A DNA stretch of 9,693 nucleotides, taken from contig JAUVUL010000030.1 of NCBI GenBank assembly GCA_030600975.1, positions 1-9,693 of the forward strand. Direction: 5' to 3'. Below the pieces are notes generated by a model that was not told the origin of the DNA, searched no databases, and worked only from the letters and a program-made list of their open reading frames with translations. Made by a program: the position numbers and the translations under genes. This document shows, piece by piece, positions 1-8,900 of this stretch; the stretch's first letter is position 1, and each line of letters starts with the position of its first letter. Source of the DNA: Candidatus Aegiribacteria sp. (GTDB lineage Bacteria > Fermentibacterota > Fermentibacteria > Fermentibacterales > JCC-6).

Positions 1-1
1 A

Positions 2-151
2 AGGAGAAACACTCGGTGAGATGCTCGGAGAAATACTTAGTGATAAAGAAGGACTGATACTTGGACTTATAGAAGGACTGATACTTGGTGAAATACTAAG
101 ACTGATTGAAGGAGATATGGATGGGCTTAGAGAAACTGAAGGAGAAACACT
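2..151 (-). repeat. Degenerate 6/12-bp tandem repeat, Ser-X coding on minus strand
   Basis: On the + strand, bases 3-134 divide into eleven 12-base units, e.g. GGAGAAACACTC (3-14), GGACTGATACTT (51-62 and again 75-86), GGTGAAATACTA (87-98). An exact 18-base copy occurs at 47-64 and 71-88, and bases 1-13 recur at 139-151. Read on the minus strand from 151 down to 2, all 25 alternate codons are serine and the codons between are Pro, Ile, Val or Leu, giving a SPSISP-type peptide. Ser codons vary (AGT, AGC, TCT, TCA, TCC) and Pro codons vary (CCT, CCA, CCG), so differences between units are largely silent in that frame but change amino acids in the + frame. This suggests a fragment of a minus-strand gene with a Ser/Pro-rich low-complexity stretch. 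It has no visible start or stop and cannot be named. Confidence 0.85.
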
Positions 152-1145
152 TCGATTATCTGCAACAGATCTTGATACCACGGTTATTACAACAATTCCT
201 GCGTCTATAACTACTTCCGGTTCGATAACACTTCCCGGAAAGAAACTGCATGAAATAGTGCGTGAGCTGTCTGAAGAAGAAGTTCGACTGAGCGGTACGG
301 GTAATAGAATAACAATAAGCTGTGGAAATGGTTCTTTTACATTAAGTGGCAACTCCAGCGAGCAGTTTCCTTCCCTTCCTTCAGAAAGTGGTGTTGAACC
401 TGCGTCCGTTCCTGTTGATGTTCTTTCTGACGCAATAAGAAAAACATCTTATGCGGTTGCAAGGGACGATTACAGGGCAACGCTGAATGGAGCTCTTCTT
501 GATATTGGAGAGAATGGATTTGAGATGGTTGCGACCGATGGTCACAGGCTGAGCTGTATTACCCTTGGTAGTATATCTGCGCCTGTTAATATTCATGCTC
601 TTGTTACACAGAAAGCACTTAACCTTTTCGCTAAACTGTCTTCAGAAGGTGAAGTTCTTATAAGGTTCAAAGGATCACAGATATCTTTTGAGTTTGGTAA
701 CACAATAATTTTCAGCAGAACTATCGACGGAGAATACCCTCCATACAAGAAGGTTATTCCGCAGGACAATGACTGTATTCTTTCTACGGACAGGGAAGAT
801 CTTGTATCGGTTCTTAGAAGGGTTAAGACAATGGCAAATCCAACCACCCATCAAATAAAATTCTCACTGGAAAAGGACAAAGTGCTTGTTCATTCTGAAA
901 GCGCTGATGCAGGAGACGCCCAGGAAGACATTACAGCTAAATATGCAGGTAATCCATTTCAGATAGGATTCAATGGTAATTTTCTCATGGAAATACTTCG
1001 TAACATGAGCTGTGAAAGAATAGTAATGAAGATGAAAGATAGTAATACAGCAGTTGTGATTACTGATGAGGATGAAACGGATGGATCCGATTCCTACCTT
1101 GCGCTCATCATGCCAGTTAAGTTGTCAAAGTTAACAGAAGAGTAG
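21..1145 (+). CDS. dnaN: DNA polymerase III beta subunit (sliding clamp), 5' end replaced or missing
   Basis: The ring-shaped clamp encircles DNA as a dimer and tethers DNA polymerase III and other clamp-binding proteins. Clamp sequence is clear from about residue 39 of this reading (LRLSATDLDTTVITTIPAS, equivalent to about E. coli residue 40) to the C-terminus. A domain II segment with VATDGHRLS lies near residues 170-180, and domain III ends in YLALIMPVKL, matching the family's conserved C-terminal strand. Residues 1-37 (GLILGLIEGL-type sequence) do not resemble the usual N-terminus (an MKF-type start, then a TLPILxN motif) and come from the repeat at 2-151. The ATG at 21 is therefore unlikely to be the true start, and the frame is open to the window edge. 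Treat the gene as 5'-partial, with genuine sequence from about 132. The stop lies 13 bases before the next gene. dnaN is essential, so a real loss of this N-terminus would probably be lethal; a chimeric join is the simpler reading. Confidence 0.9.
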   Translation: MLGEILSDKEGLILGLIEGLILGEILRLIEGDMDGLRETEGETLRLSATDLDTTVITTIPASITTSGSITLPGKKLHEIVRELSEEEVRLSGTGNRITISCGNGSFTLSGNSSEQFPSLPSESGVEPASVPVDVLSDAIRKTSYAVARDDYRATLNGALLDIGENGFEMVATDGHRLSCITLGSISAPVNIHALVTQKALNLFAKLSSEGEVLIRFKGSQISFEFGNTIIFSRTIDGEYPPYKKVIPQDNDCILSTDREDLVSVLRRVKTMANPTTHQIKFSLEKDKVLVHSESADAGDAQEDITAKYAGNPFQIGFNGNFLMEILRNMSCERIVMKMKDSNTAVVITDEDETDGSDSYLALIMPVKLSKLTEE

Positions 1146-1158
1146 AATCAGAATAACA

Positions 1159-1434
1159 TTGAGGAAGATTGACAGCTTGATACGTGGCGTTCTGGACAAT
1201 TTTCAGCCGGATGTGTACCAGAAACGAAACAGAGTTGTGATGCTGTGGAAAAACATCGTTGGAGAAGAACTTGCCGCCTTTGCAAGGCCAGTAGGTTTCG
1301 ATGGCTCAGTACTCCTGCTAAGAATAACTCACCCGGCAGCATCAATGGAGATCGAGCTGAGAAAGAAGGAAATACTGCTGAAGTTGAATTTAGTATGGGA
1401 TGAGAAACTCTTTACTGATTTGAAAACAGTATAG
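1159..1434 (+). CDS. dciA: DUF721 family protein, DciA-like helicase loader/activator
   Basis: DciA proteins carry a DUF721 domain and act with the replicative helicase DnaB at initiation in bacteria that lack a DnaC/DnaI-type loader. Nearly the whole 91-residue product is this domain: MLWKNIVGEELAAFARPVGF at residues 28-47, then a beta-rich stretch (SVLLLRITHPAA) and a helix ending in ILLKLNLVW. The LWxxIVGxxLAxxARP core and the late LN pair are family hallmarks. It is a minimal version, as many relatives have extra N- or C-terminal sequence. The start is uncertain. TTG at 1159 has no Shine-Dalgarno-like sequence, whereas TTG at 1177 is preceded by GAGGAAG (1161-1167) at 9 bases and would remove six residues. 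The longer form keeps a helix that fits the family better. Position between dnaN and gyrB matches the common location of this gene. The function is inferred from family and context. Confidence 0.8.
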   Translation: MRKIDSLIRGVLDNFQPDVYQKRNRVVMLWKNIVGEELAAFARPVGFDGSVLLLRITHPAASMEIELRKKEILLKLNLVWDEKLFTDLKTV

Positions 1435-1445
1435 CGTAGAAAGAC

Positions 1446-1452
1446 GGAAGGT
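1446..1452 (+). promoter_or_regulatory. Ribosome binding site of gyrB
   Basis: GGAAGGT ends 7 bases before the TTG at 1460. It supports that non-ATG start, because no ATG or GTG with the right N-terminal sequence is nearby and the encoded N-terminus (…[18 protein letters not shown]) is at the usual distance for GyrB. Confidence 0.5.
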
Positions 1453-1459
1453 AAACAGT

Positions 1460-3385
1460 TTGACCGGGAATAACAAAAACTATGACGCGGACTCGATCAA
1501 AGTTCTCAAGGGGCTTGAACATGTCAGAAAAAGACCGAGTATGTATATCGGTTCAACGTCACAGACGGGCCTTCACCACCTTGTCTGGGAGGTAGTGGAT
1601 AACAGCATTGACGAGGCTCAGTCAGGTTTCTGTACTTCGATAGAGGTAATTCTGCACAATGACGGTTCTGTTTCTGTTAACGATAACGGGCGTGGGATTC
1701 CAATTGAGATGCATAAGAGCGGTAAGACAGCGCTAGAAGTGGTTATGACCACACTGCATGCGGGAGGAAAATTCGATAATACCGCGTACAAGACATCAGG
1801 AGGACTCCACGGTGTTGGAGTGAGCGTGGTTAACGCTTTGTCTGAATGGTTGACAGTCGAGGTTCATAAGGGTGGAAATGTATACAGACAGAGTTTTCTA
1901 CGCGGTGAGCCGGAAGGAACACAGGAAAAGATCTGTAGAACGGATCTCACGGGAACAAGGATAAGATTCATGCCTGATTATGAAGATATCTTCGAAACGT
2001 CGGTTATGAACTTTGAAACACTGTCCGGCAGACTGCGGGAACTCGCGTATCTCAACAACGGGTTGAAGCTGAATATAACTGATAAGAGACGAGCGGACGC
2101 AGAAAGACAGGAAGAGTACTGCTTTGAAGGGGGCTTGAGCTCTTTTGTATCCTATATAAACGAAGCTCATACTACACTTCATGATCCCGTGAGAATATGC
2201 GGAGAGTTCGAACTCGATGAAGATGGACTCATAATTATTGATTTCGCACTACAATATAATAAAGCCTTCCAGGAGGACATTTTTTCCTTTGTTAACAACA
2301 TCAATACAATTGATGGTGGTACACACCTGTCGGGGATGAAATCGGCTCTCACGAGAACACTGAATGAATATGCATCGTCCAATAACATGTTCAACAGCAA
2401 GGATGATTCCTTCTCGGGAAGTGATGTAAGAGAAGGTCTGGCAGCAGTAATAAGCGTCAAAATCCCCGATCCACAGTTCGAGGGACAGACAAAAACAAGG
2501 CTTGGGAACAGAAATGTTCAGGGAGCTGTACTTTCACATGTAAGCAGGGGAATATCAATTTTCCTCGAAGAGAACCCCACAATCTCAAGAAAGATTATTC
2601 AGAAATGCCTTCTTAATCACAGCTCCCGGCAGGCTGCAAAGAAAGCAAGGGAACTTACCAGAAGGAAGTCAGCACTTGAAACCGCTGCCCTTCCGGGAAA
2701 ACTTGCGGATTGCACTGTGAACAACCCGGAGGAGGCTGAGCTTTTCATAGTAGAGGGTAATTCAGCCGGGGGTTCAGCAAAACAGGGCCGTAACAGACAT
2801 TTCCAGGCCATACTTCCTCTCAGGGGAAAGATCATTAACGTAGAGAAAGCACACCTTGCAAGAGTTCTAAAGAACAACGAAATAAGAACAATCATCACAG
2901 CAGCAGGAACGGGTATCGAAGAAGATTTCGATATTAGCAACTTGAGGTACCATAAAATCATAATTATGACGGACGCTGATGTTGACGGATCTCATATTAG
3001 AACCCTGCTGCTTACATTCTTTTACAGGCATATGATTGAACTGATAGAAAATGGATACATCTATATTGCTCAACCACCGCTGTACCTTATAAAAAAGGGA
3101 AGCACTAAAAGATATGCATACAATGAAGAAGAGAGAAAGAGAATTGTGGAGGAATTCGGTAATACTGGAATTTCAATGCAGAGGTACAAAGGACTCGGTG
3201 AAATGAACCCGGACCAGTTGTGGGCAACAACGATGGATCCAGAAAGGCGGATTCTTCTGAAAATAAGACTTGAGAACGCAATGGAAGCCAGTCACATTTT
3301 TTCAGTTCTTATGGGTGATGATGTTGAACCAAGACGTGAATTCATACAGCAGCATGCTGCTGATGTAATGAATCTCGACGTATAG
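1460..3385 (+). CDS. gyrB: DNA gyrase subunit B
   Basis: ATPase subunit of the GyrA2B2 type II topoisomerase, which introduces negative supercoils using ATP. The GHKL ATPase domain shows [10 protein letters not shown] at residues 44-53 (catalytic Glu and Mg-binding Asn), DNGRGIP at 75-81, TLHAGGKFD at 98-106 and the ATP-lid glycine run [12 protein letters not shown] at 114-125. The transducer domain follows. The TOPRIM domain has [13 protein letters not shown] starting at Glu432 and the metal-binding DADVD at 505-509, and the GyrA-binding tail carries QRYKGLGEM at 574-582. The 641-residue length is that of the short GyrB form, without the large C-terminal insertion of gammaproteobacterial enzymes. 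Translation starts at TTG 1460, 25 bases after the DUF721 stop, with GGAAGGT upstream. ParE is very similar; immediate linkage to a GyrA carrying a GyrA-box favours GyrB. All catalytic residues seen are present. Confidence 0.97.
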   Translation: MTGNNKNYDADSIKVLKGLEHVRKRPSMYIGSTSQTGLHHLVWEVVDNSIDEAQSGFCTSIEVILHNDGSVSVNDNGRGIPIEMHKSGKTALEVVMTTLHAGGKFDNTAYKTSGGLHGVGVSVVNALSEWLTVEVHKGGNVYRQSFLRGEPEGTQEKICRTDLTGTRIRFMPDYEDIFETSVMNFETLSGRLRELAYLNNGLKLNITDKRRADAERQEEYCFEGGLSSFVSYINEAHTTLHDPVRICGEFELDEDGLIIIDFALQYNKAFQEDIFSFVNNINTIDGGTHLSGMKSALTRTLNEYASSNNMFNSKDDSFSGSDVREGLAAVISVKIPDPQFEGQTKTRLGNRNVQGAVLSHVSRGISIFLEENPTISRKIIQKCLLNHSSRQAAKKARELTRRKSALETAALPGKLADCTVNNPEEAELFIVEGNSAGGSAKQGRNRHFQAILPLRGKIINVEKAHLARVLKNNEIRTIITAAGTGIEEDFDISNLRYHKIIIMTDADVDGSHIRTLLLTFFYRHMIELIENGYIYIAQPPLYLIKKGSTKRYAYNEEERKRIVEEFGNTGISMQRYKGLGEMNPDQLWATTMDPERRILLKIRLENAMEASHIFSVLMGDDVEPRREFIQQHAADVMNLDV

Positions 3386-3419
3386 AACACTCAGTGAAAA
3401 AACTAGAAAGAACCTCGGT

Positions 3420-5906
3420 ATGACCGAAAGGGTTGAAGGAGATCAGTTGAGCAGCAGTCAGATCGGAAAATCGGATATCATTGATATAGAAGAGGAAATG
3501 AAACGCTCTTACATGGATTATTCCATGAGCGTCATCGTTTCAAGAGCTCTGCCGGACGTAAGAGACGGTCTTAAGCCGGTACACAGAAGAATTCTCTATT
3601 CGATGTACGAACAGAAACTTACCTACAAACGTGCATACAGGAAATCGGCCACAGTTGTTGGTGATGTTCTTGGTAAATACCATCCTCATGGAGATTCCGC
3701 AGTCTACGATGCAATGGTTAGAATGGCGCAGGATTTTTCTCTACTGCACCCCCTTGTGGATGGACAGGGTAACTTCGGATCAATAGATGGTGATCCAGCC
3801 GCGGCATATAGATATACTGAAGCTAGGATGTCCAGGATAGGTGCGGAAATGCTTCGGGATATCGATAAGGAAACCGTTGATATGGTTCCCAATTTCGATG
3901 ACCGCCTGAAGGAACCGTCAATACTTCCATCCGGAATACCAAATCTTCTTGTTAATGGCTCATCGGGTATAGCAGTTGGAATGGCTACAAACATACCGCC
4001 ACATAATCTTCGAGAGATAGTCAGTGCATGCTGCAGCATCATTGAGAATCCTGACCTTACCGAAGAAGAACTCTTCAGCATAGTCAAGGGGCCTGATTTT
4101 CCAACAGGCGGCATCATCATGGGTATGAGGGGTATCAGGGACTGTTACATGACAGGAAAGGGGTCTATCCTGGTCCGTGGAAGGGTTAGTATTGAAGAAG
4201 CCCCCAGAGGTAGGGAAGCCATTATAGTCACCGAGATCCCGTATCAGGTGAACAAGACAAGGTTAATAGAGAACATCGCCGAGCTGGTAAAACAGAAAAA
4301 AATCACGTCCATAGCAGACCTCCGTGATGAATCCGACAGAGAAGGCATGCGTATAGTCATTATTCTGAAGAATGACGCGCTTTCGGAAGTAGTCCTTAAT
4401 CAACTTTACAAGCATACCAGCCTTTCAAAAACATTCGGGGCGAACTGCCTTGCGCTCTGCGGTGGAAGGCCACTCAGGCTTTCCCTTCGCGATTTCCTGG
4501 ATCATTATATCGAGCACAGGCACAATGTTATTAAGAAGCGGGTAACATTCGACCTGGCGAAGGCGGAGGCGAGAACCCACATCGTGATCGGTCTGCTCAA
4601 GGCGCAGGATTCAATAGAAGAGGTCATCAGGGTCATACGGGAATCCGGCAGCAGTGATGAAGCCAGATCTGCGCTTGTGGTTAGGTTCGAGTTCTCCGAG
4701 ATCCAGGCCCAGGCGATACTTGATATGCGTCTAAGAAAACTCACAGGCCTTGAACGGGATGAGCTGGAGAAAGAATACCGTGAGCTCAAAATCCTTCTGG
4801 CAGAACTCAGGGAAGTCGCTGCAAGCAGGTCAAAGAGGATGAAGATCGTTGCTGATGAGCTTTCGGTAGTTGCCGATGAATATGGCAAGGAACGAAAAAC
4901 GGAAATATTACCTTACGCACCGGGAGAAATAGATATAGAGGATCTGATTCCCGACGATGAGATGGTAATCACCGTTTCGCGTGAGGGTTATATTAAAAGA
5001 CTCTCATCGGATACGTACAAGATCCAGCACAGGGGCGGCAAAGGTATTACCGGAGCAAAGACCCGGGAAGAGGACGCCCTGGAACAGATCTTCATCTCTT
5101 CAACTCACAGTTATATCCTGTTTTTTACCAACCAGGGAAGATGCTACTGGCTCAAGGTTTACAGGATACCAGAAGCAGGTCGCATAAGTAAAGGAAAAGC
5201 GATAGTCAATCTTCTGGACCTTGAACCGGAGGAAAGGCCTGTTGCCAACGTCTGCGTGAAGGAATTCGACAAAGACAGATTTATACTTATGGCAACCAGC
5301 AATGGGCTGGTGAAGAAAACACCTCTTTCCTGTTACAGTCATCCGAGAAGAAATGGAATATGGGCCATCAAGCTTGATAACAACGCCGAACTTATCTCCG
5401 CCGCTCTTACGGACGGCAGCAGCCGTATTCTACTTGCCCTTGCCAGCGGTAAAGCCAACAGGTTCTCCGAGAAGGAAATTCGTCCCGCGGGCAGGCATAC
5501 AAGGGGAGTAAGAGGCATCAGGGTGGATGAGATCGACAGGCTGGTCGGCATGGTAGCCATGGAGAAACCCGGAAGCATGCTTACAGTGACTGAGGGCGGA
5601 TACGGGAAAAGGACCCCATCTGATGAGTACAGGCTTACTCACAGAGGAAGCAGTGGGGTAATAAACATCCGCAATATCGATAGAAATGGTCCGGTCATTT
5701 CAATAATGCAGGTTTCCGAAGATGATGAGTTAATCCTTATCTCCGCGCTTGGAATGATTATAAGACTTCCAGTTGAACAGATAAGAGAGATGGGACGGAG
5801 TACAATGGGAGTCAGACTGATGAACCTGCCCGATGAAGACAGGGTAGTGGACGCAGCCATTGTTCATCCCGGTGATGATAACATTGATCAGGGAGAATCG
5901 GAATAG
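3420..5906 (+). CDS. gyrA: DNA gyrase subunit A
   Basis: DNA-cleaving subunit of gyrase. Numbered from the ATG at 3420, the winged-helix domain holds [15 protein letters not shown] near residue 45 and [19 protein letters not shown], with Ser93 and Asp97 at the positions equivalent to E. coli Ser83 and Asp87, both of the quinolone-sensitive type. The catalytic tyrosine is Tyr132 in [12 protein letters not shown]. Tower and coiled-coil regions follow. The C-terminal beta-pinwheel starts near residue 500 and carries a GyrA-box, QHRGGKG at 536-542, one residue different from the canonical QRRGGKG. This box separates GyrA from ParC and is needed for DNA wrapping. The protein ends in a short acidic tail. 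Coordinates give the longest reading, but the TTG at 3447 has a much better ribosome binding site and would put the key residues at Ser84, Asp88 and Tyr123, within one of E. coli numbering. The gene begins 34 bases after gyrB. Confidence 0.97.
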   Translation: MTERVEGDQLSSSQIGKSDIIDIEEEMKRSYMDYSMSVIVSRALPDVRDGLKPVHRRILYSMYEQKLTYKRAYRKSATVVGDVLGKYHPHGDSAVYDAMVRMAQDFSLLHPLVDGQGNFGSIDGDPAAAYRYTEARMSRIGAEMLRDIDKETVDMVPNFDDRLKEPSILPSGIPNLLVNGSSGIAVGMATNIPPHNLREIVSACCSIIENPDLTEEELFSIVKGPDFPTGGIIMGMRGIRDCYMTGKGSILVRGRVSIEEAPRGREAIIVTEIPYQVNKTRLIENIAELVKQKKITSIADLRDESDREGMRIVIILKNDALSEVVLNQLYKHTSLSKTFGANCLALCGGRPLRLSLRDFLDHYIEHRHNVIKKRVTFDLAKAEARTHIVIGLLKAQDSIEEVIRVIRESGSSDEARSALVVRFEFSEIQAQAILDMRLRKLTGLERDELEKEYRELKILLAELREVAASRSKRMKIVADELSVVADEYGKERKTEILPYAPGEIDIEDLIPDDEMVITVSREGYIKRLSSDTYKIQHRGGKGITGAKTREEDALEQIFISSTHSYILFFTNQGRCYWLKVYRIPEAGRISKGKAIVNLLDLEPEERPVANVCVKEFDKDRFILMATSNGLVKKTPLSCYSHPRRNGIWAIKLDNNAELISAALTDGSSRILLALASGKANRFSEKEIRPAGRHTRGVRGIRVDEIDRLVGMVAMEKPGSMLTVTEGGYGKRTPSDEYRLTHRGSSGVINIRNIDRNGPVISIMQVSEDDELILISALGMIIRLPVEQIREMGRSTMGVRLMNLPDEDRVVDAAIVHPGDDNIDQGESE
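3436..3443 (+). promoter_or_regulatory. Shine-Dalgarno supporting an internal TTG start of gyrA at 3447
   Basis: AAGGAGAT is a near-perfect Shine-Dalgarno sequence. Its GGAG core ends 5 bases before an in-frame TTG (3447-3449). The ATG at 3420 has no comparable sequence upstream. The product from 3447 would start [10 protein letters not shown], giving an N-terminal extension of usual length before the conserved [16 protein letters not shown] block. TTG starts also appear to be used by the two preceding genes. Confidence 0.6.
5891..5896 (+). promoter_or_regulatory. Possible Shine-Dalgarno inside the gyrA end, for an upstream start of the next gene
   Basis: GGGAGA lies in the last codons of gyrA, 6 bases before an ATA codon (5903-5905) that overlaps the gyrA stop TAG (5904-5906) and is in frame with the long gene that follows. 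It could drive coupled translation from a non-canonical ATA start. The assigned GTG at 5966 has its nearest AGGAG (5946-5950) 15 bases away, which is too far for a typical site. Confidence 0.3.
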
Positions 5907-5965
5907 ACGTTCAGGAAGTAGTAAGGAAAATCGAAGCCTGGAGTCAGGAGAATAGACTCCGCTTC

Positions 5966-8900
5966 GTGAAACCTCCCGAGGTGGGAAAAGGGTTCAGTCT
6001 TCCGGAAAAGAATCTTGACATATCAGTCGTCTCACCCGAAACAAGGAACAGGGTCCTGGCAATCCCTCTTTTTTCACGGGAATGGGTGACCGCCGGAGGT
6101 GCGCTGGCATTTCTCCTTACGACGATAAAAGACAGAGATGTTGATAAACTTCTTGAAAACCTGTCGAATATGCAGACGCCGCCGCCGATCATGGAAGATG
6201 CAGCAGTCAAATGGTTCGCGGCCCTGACCAACCTCCCTTCGGATGCAGTGGTTGTAGCGGTTCAGGAATTCTTCCATCTAAGCTGGGTGTGGAATCAGAT
6301 AGGTCCACGTACAGGGCTTGTGTTCGAGGACCTCATCTCATTGTTATACAAGGTCTTTCATGTTCTTGCGGAAAACCCCGAAGACCTTTTCCTTGCCGGC
6401 ATACTGATTCAGAAAGGCATCAGATGGCCCGAACGATTTGGCTTCATGCTTGAGCGGACGAGGATAGGCGGAGGAAATATCGTACGTGCTCTTCAGCGGG
6501 CAACTGATATAATGAGTGATGCACCCCCTGTCGTACACGAAACCCTTATTGATTTCGCTGTTGAGACCGGATGGTATCTTCTTTCAAAGGAAGACCTCCC
6601 TGTATGGAGATCGGTGGGAAGGAACGGGGAATCTCTATACAGAAAAATGAGAGGATTCTCTATCAAGATGGAAGCTATCCGTACTCTTTCAGGATTTCTG
6701 GGAAAGCTGGAAGAATCGGAAGAATTGAACGCACTGCTTGAAGACGCAATGCGGGGAGTAATCACCGATATAGTGGGCAGCCTTACGGAACCGGAGATGA
6801 ATGAAGTTCTTGAAAGAGCTTCCGAATTTGCAAAAGAAGCGCTGAAGAGAAGAGCTGAGAGAAATATAGACTTCGATATCATAGACCTGCCAGTCACCGA
6901 CAGCGGAGTCTCGGTCGAATACGGAAGAGCTATTGCCGAAATGATCCTGTTCGCTGGTGCGGGCAGAGCCCTCTATAACTGTTTCCGTGAAGCATATTCA
7001 ATGGCAATAGAGATGGATGACAATAATCTGTTAATCATGATATCCAGTCTTGCCCGCGAAAGAAGTGGAACAGATTATCTTGAGAACAGCAAAACCGAAT
7101 TCTATCTTGATTTCATTCCCATAGCACTACAGTTCATTAACGGGAAGACCAATGTAGCAGAAATAAAGCGGGTTATTAATTCAACCGGGCGCCTGATGGA
7201 CTTGATTCTTAGCCAGGAGGATCCTGAAGCGGCCATAGAATCGATGAACAGCTACCTGACAAAGGTTAGGATCAGCTATGACAAGTTACTGCCGACACTT
7301 ACACTGCTGCTCCGCTCTACGAAGAACGTCAGGTTTCAGGATCTCATCTCAAAAAGCGAGGTATTCGTAGGAATCCTTGATCTGTTGAATGTCAATTACA
7401 GGAAAAGACTCCTGGAAGGTGAACAGACAGAATGGCTTACACCACTGGCCGAGGATTCCATCGACTCGAATCAGGTTATCCTGCGCTCTCTTGAAAAGAT
7501 AAATATCGTAGAACTCCGCGGAAGATTCATGGATAAGATGATAGCTCCTCTTATGCAGGGAACGGATACAGAAGATCCCATATTCACCGAGCTTATCTCA
7601 ACAGCTGTCTCCACTTATAACAGAGAGATGAGCATAGAGCAGCTGAGGAGAGAGGAAACATCGCTCCTTGGAAAGTTGTTCAGGGCAGAAGACAGAAGTA
7701 AGGCCCTCAAGAAAACAATGGAAAACCTGCTAAGGATTCCAGGTATAGAGGAGAAGAAGGCAAACGATCTCATCTACTCCGCAAGGATGCTATGCGATAT
7801 CCTTTCCCAGCAGGCAGTCTGGATAGAGAAGACCGGACACAGGATCTTCTGCAAATTCCTTTCCTATGGACTTACAGCATTCGTAAAGACCCTTGTGGAA
7901 CACCCTGATATAGCCGAAAGAATAACTGGAAGTTTCATGAGGCATATGATAGATATCATTATTCCCTCAAAGGAGACAGAGGACAGCGATGTAGCTCTGT
8001 GGCAGCTGAAGACGGCTGCGATGTACTTTGGGAAAACCATACCGCTGACGACTGAGCTTATTGCTGATAAGCCGGATACTCTGATCCCGTACTTCATCGA
8101 GATTTCTGAGCTTTCTGTAGCTTCCAAGTATGGGGAACCCGCTGGAGCGGCATTCCTGTCGTGGATGTCCCACAGGCTTGAGTCGGAACTTATAAGAGAA
8201 TTCGCGAGAAAGCTGAACAAAGATACCCCATTCGCTGAATTCAAGGAAAAATTCAATGCTGATGACCTCATGGAAAAATGGCGTAGCATAAGAGATGCAT
8301 CTACCGGAATAATGAAGGAAATGGTAGAATCACTTCAGATGCTTTCCAGCAATCCCCTCTACCGTCAGATACTTCTTCGGGAGGGGCGCAAACTCATAGA
8401 GGGTTTCATTGAAAACGGATGCAGCGAGATTATTTCCGGTTATTCGGGGAAGACCTCCCGCCCTGAAATAGACAAACTCATAAAAATAGCTGAGGGCAAC
8501 GATATCATTGATATGTTCAGAGCATTGGAAAAAGATACTGAAGATGTTTCAGCCGGGGAGATACCTGAAGAAGTAAGGAACTACTTCCTGAAGCAGCCAT
8601 GCCCCCTTGGTCAGAATGTATGCAGGTATTGGCGAAAGCAGGTTTTTTCCACGCTTGAAAATGTTCTGTTAGATATAATACTGCTTTGTGAAGATAAAAA
8701 GAGCCTTGAAAAAATAGAACAAATGATAGATGATTTCGTGGAGATAATAGGATATCTGGGTACCGATGATGATTTTAAACCCGATATAATTCTCACAGCT
8801 CTTGAAAAATCACTCTCAAGATCCGAAGGCGGCAGGAAAATGACTATTGATGCCGCGGTAAAGAATCTTGATAAAAATGTATATAAGCTGATGTGGCTCA

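Noticed and set aside
21..131. GLILGLIEGLILGEIL-type N-terminus as a real hydrophobic or membrane-anchoring domain fused to the clamp
   Set aside because: The repeat is silent-varying only in the minus frame, so the + strand peptide is a by-product of another coding frame. The clamp family has no such extension, and the native N-terminus is missing.
3..134. CRISPR array at the left edge
   Set aside because: The units are contiguous 12-mers with no spacers, and the variation follows codon positions.
8438..8460. P-loop-like GYSGKTS in the giant protein (residues 825-831)
   Set aside because: The Walker A pattern needs a glycine five residues before GKT. Here that position is Ile823, and no Walker B motif follows.
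8588..8630. Possible metal-binding cysteine pair CPLGQNVC in the giant protein
   Set aside because: It is an isolated C-x6-C without partner Cys/His residues nearby, so it is not a recognisable zinc motif.
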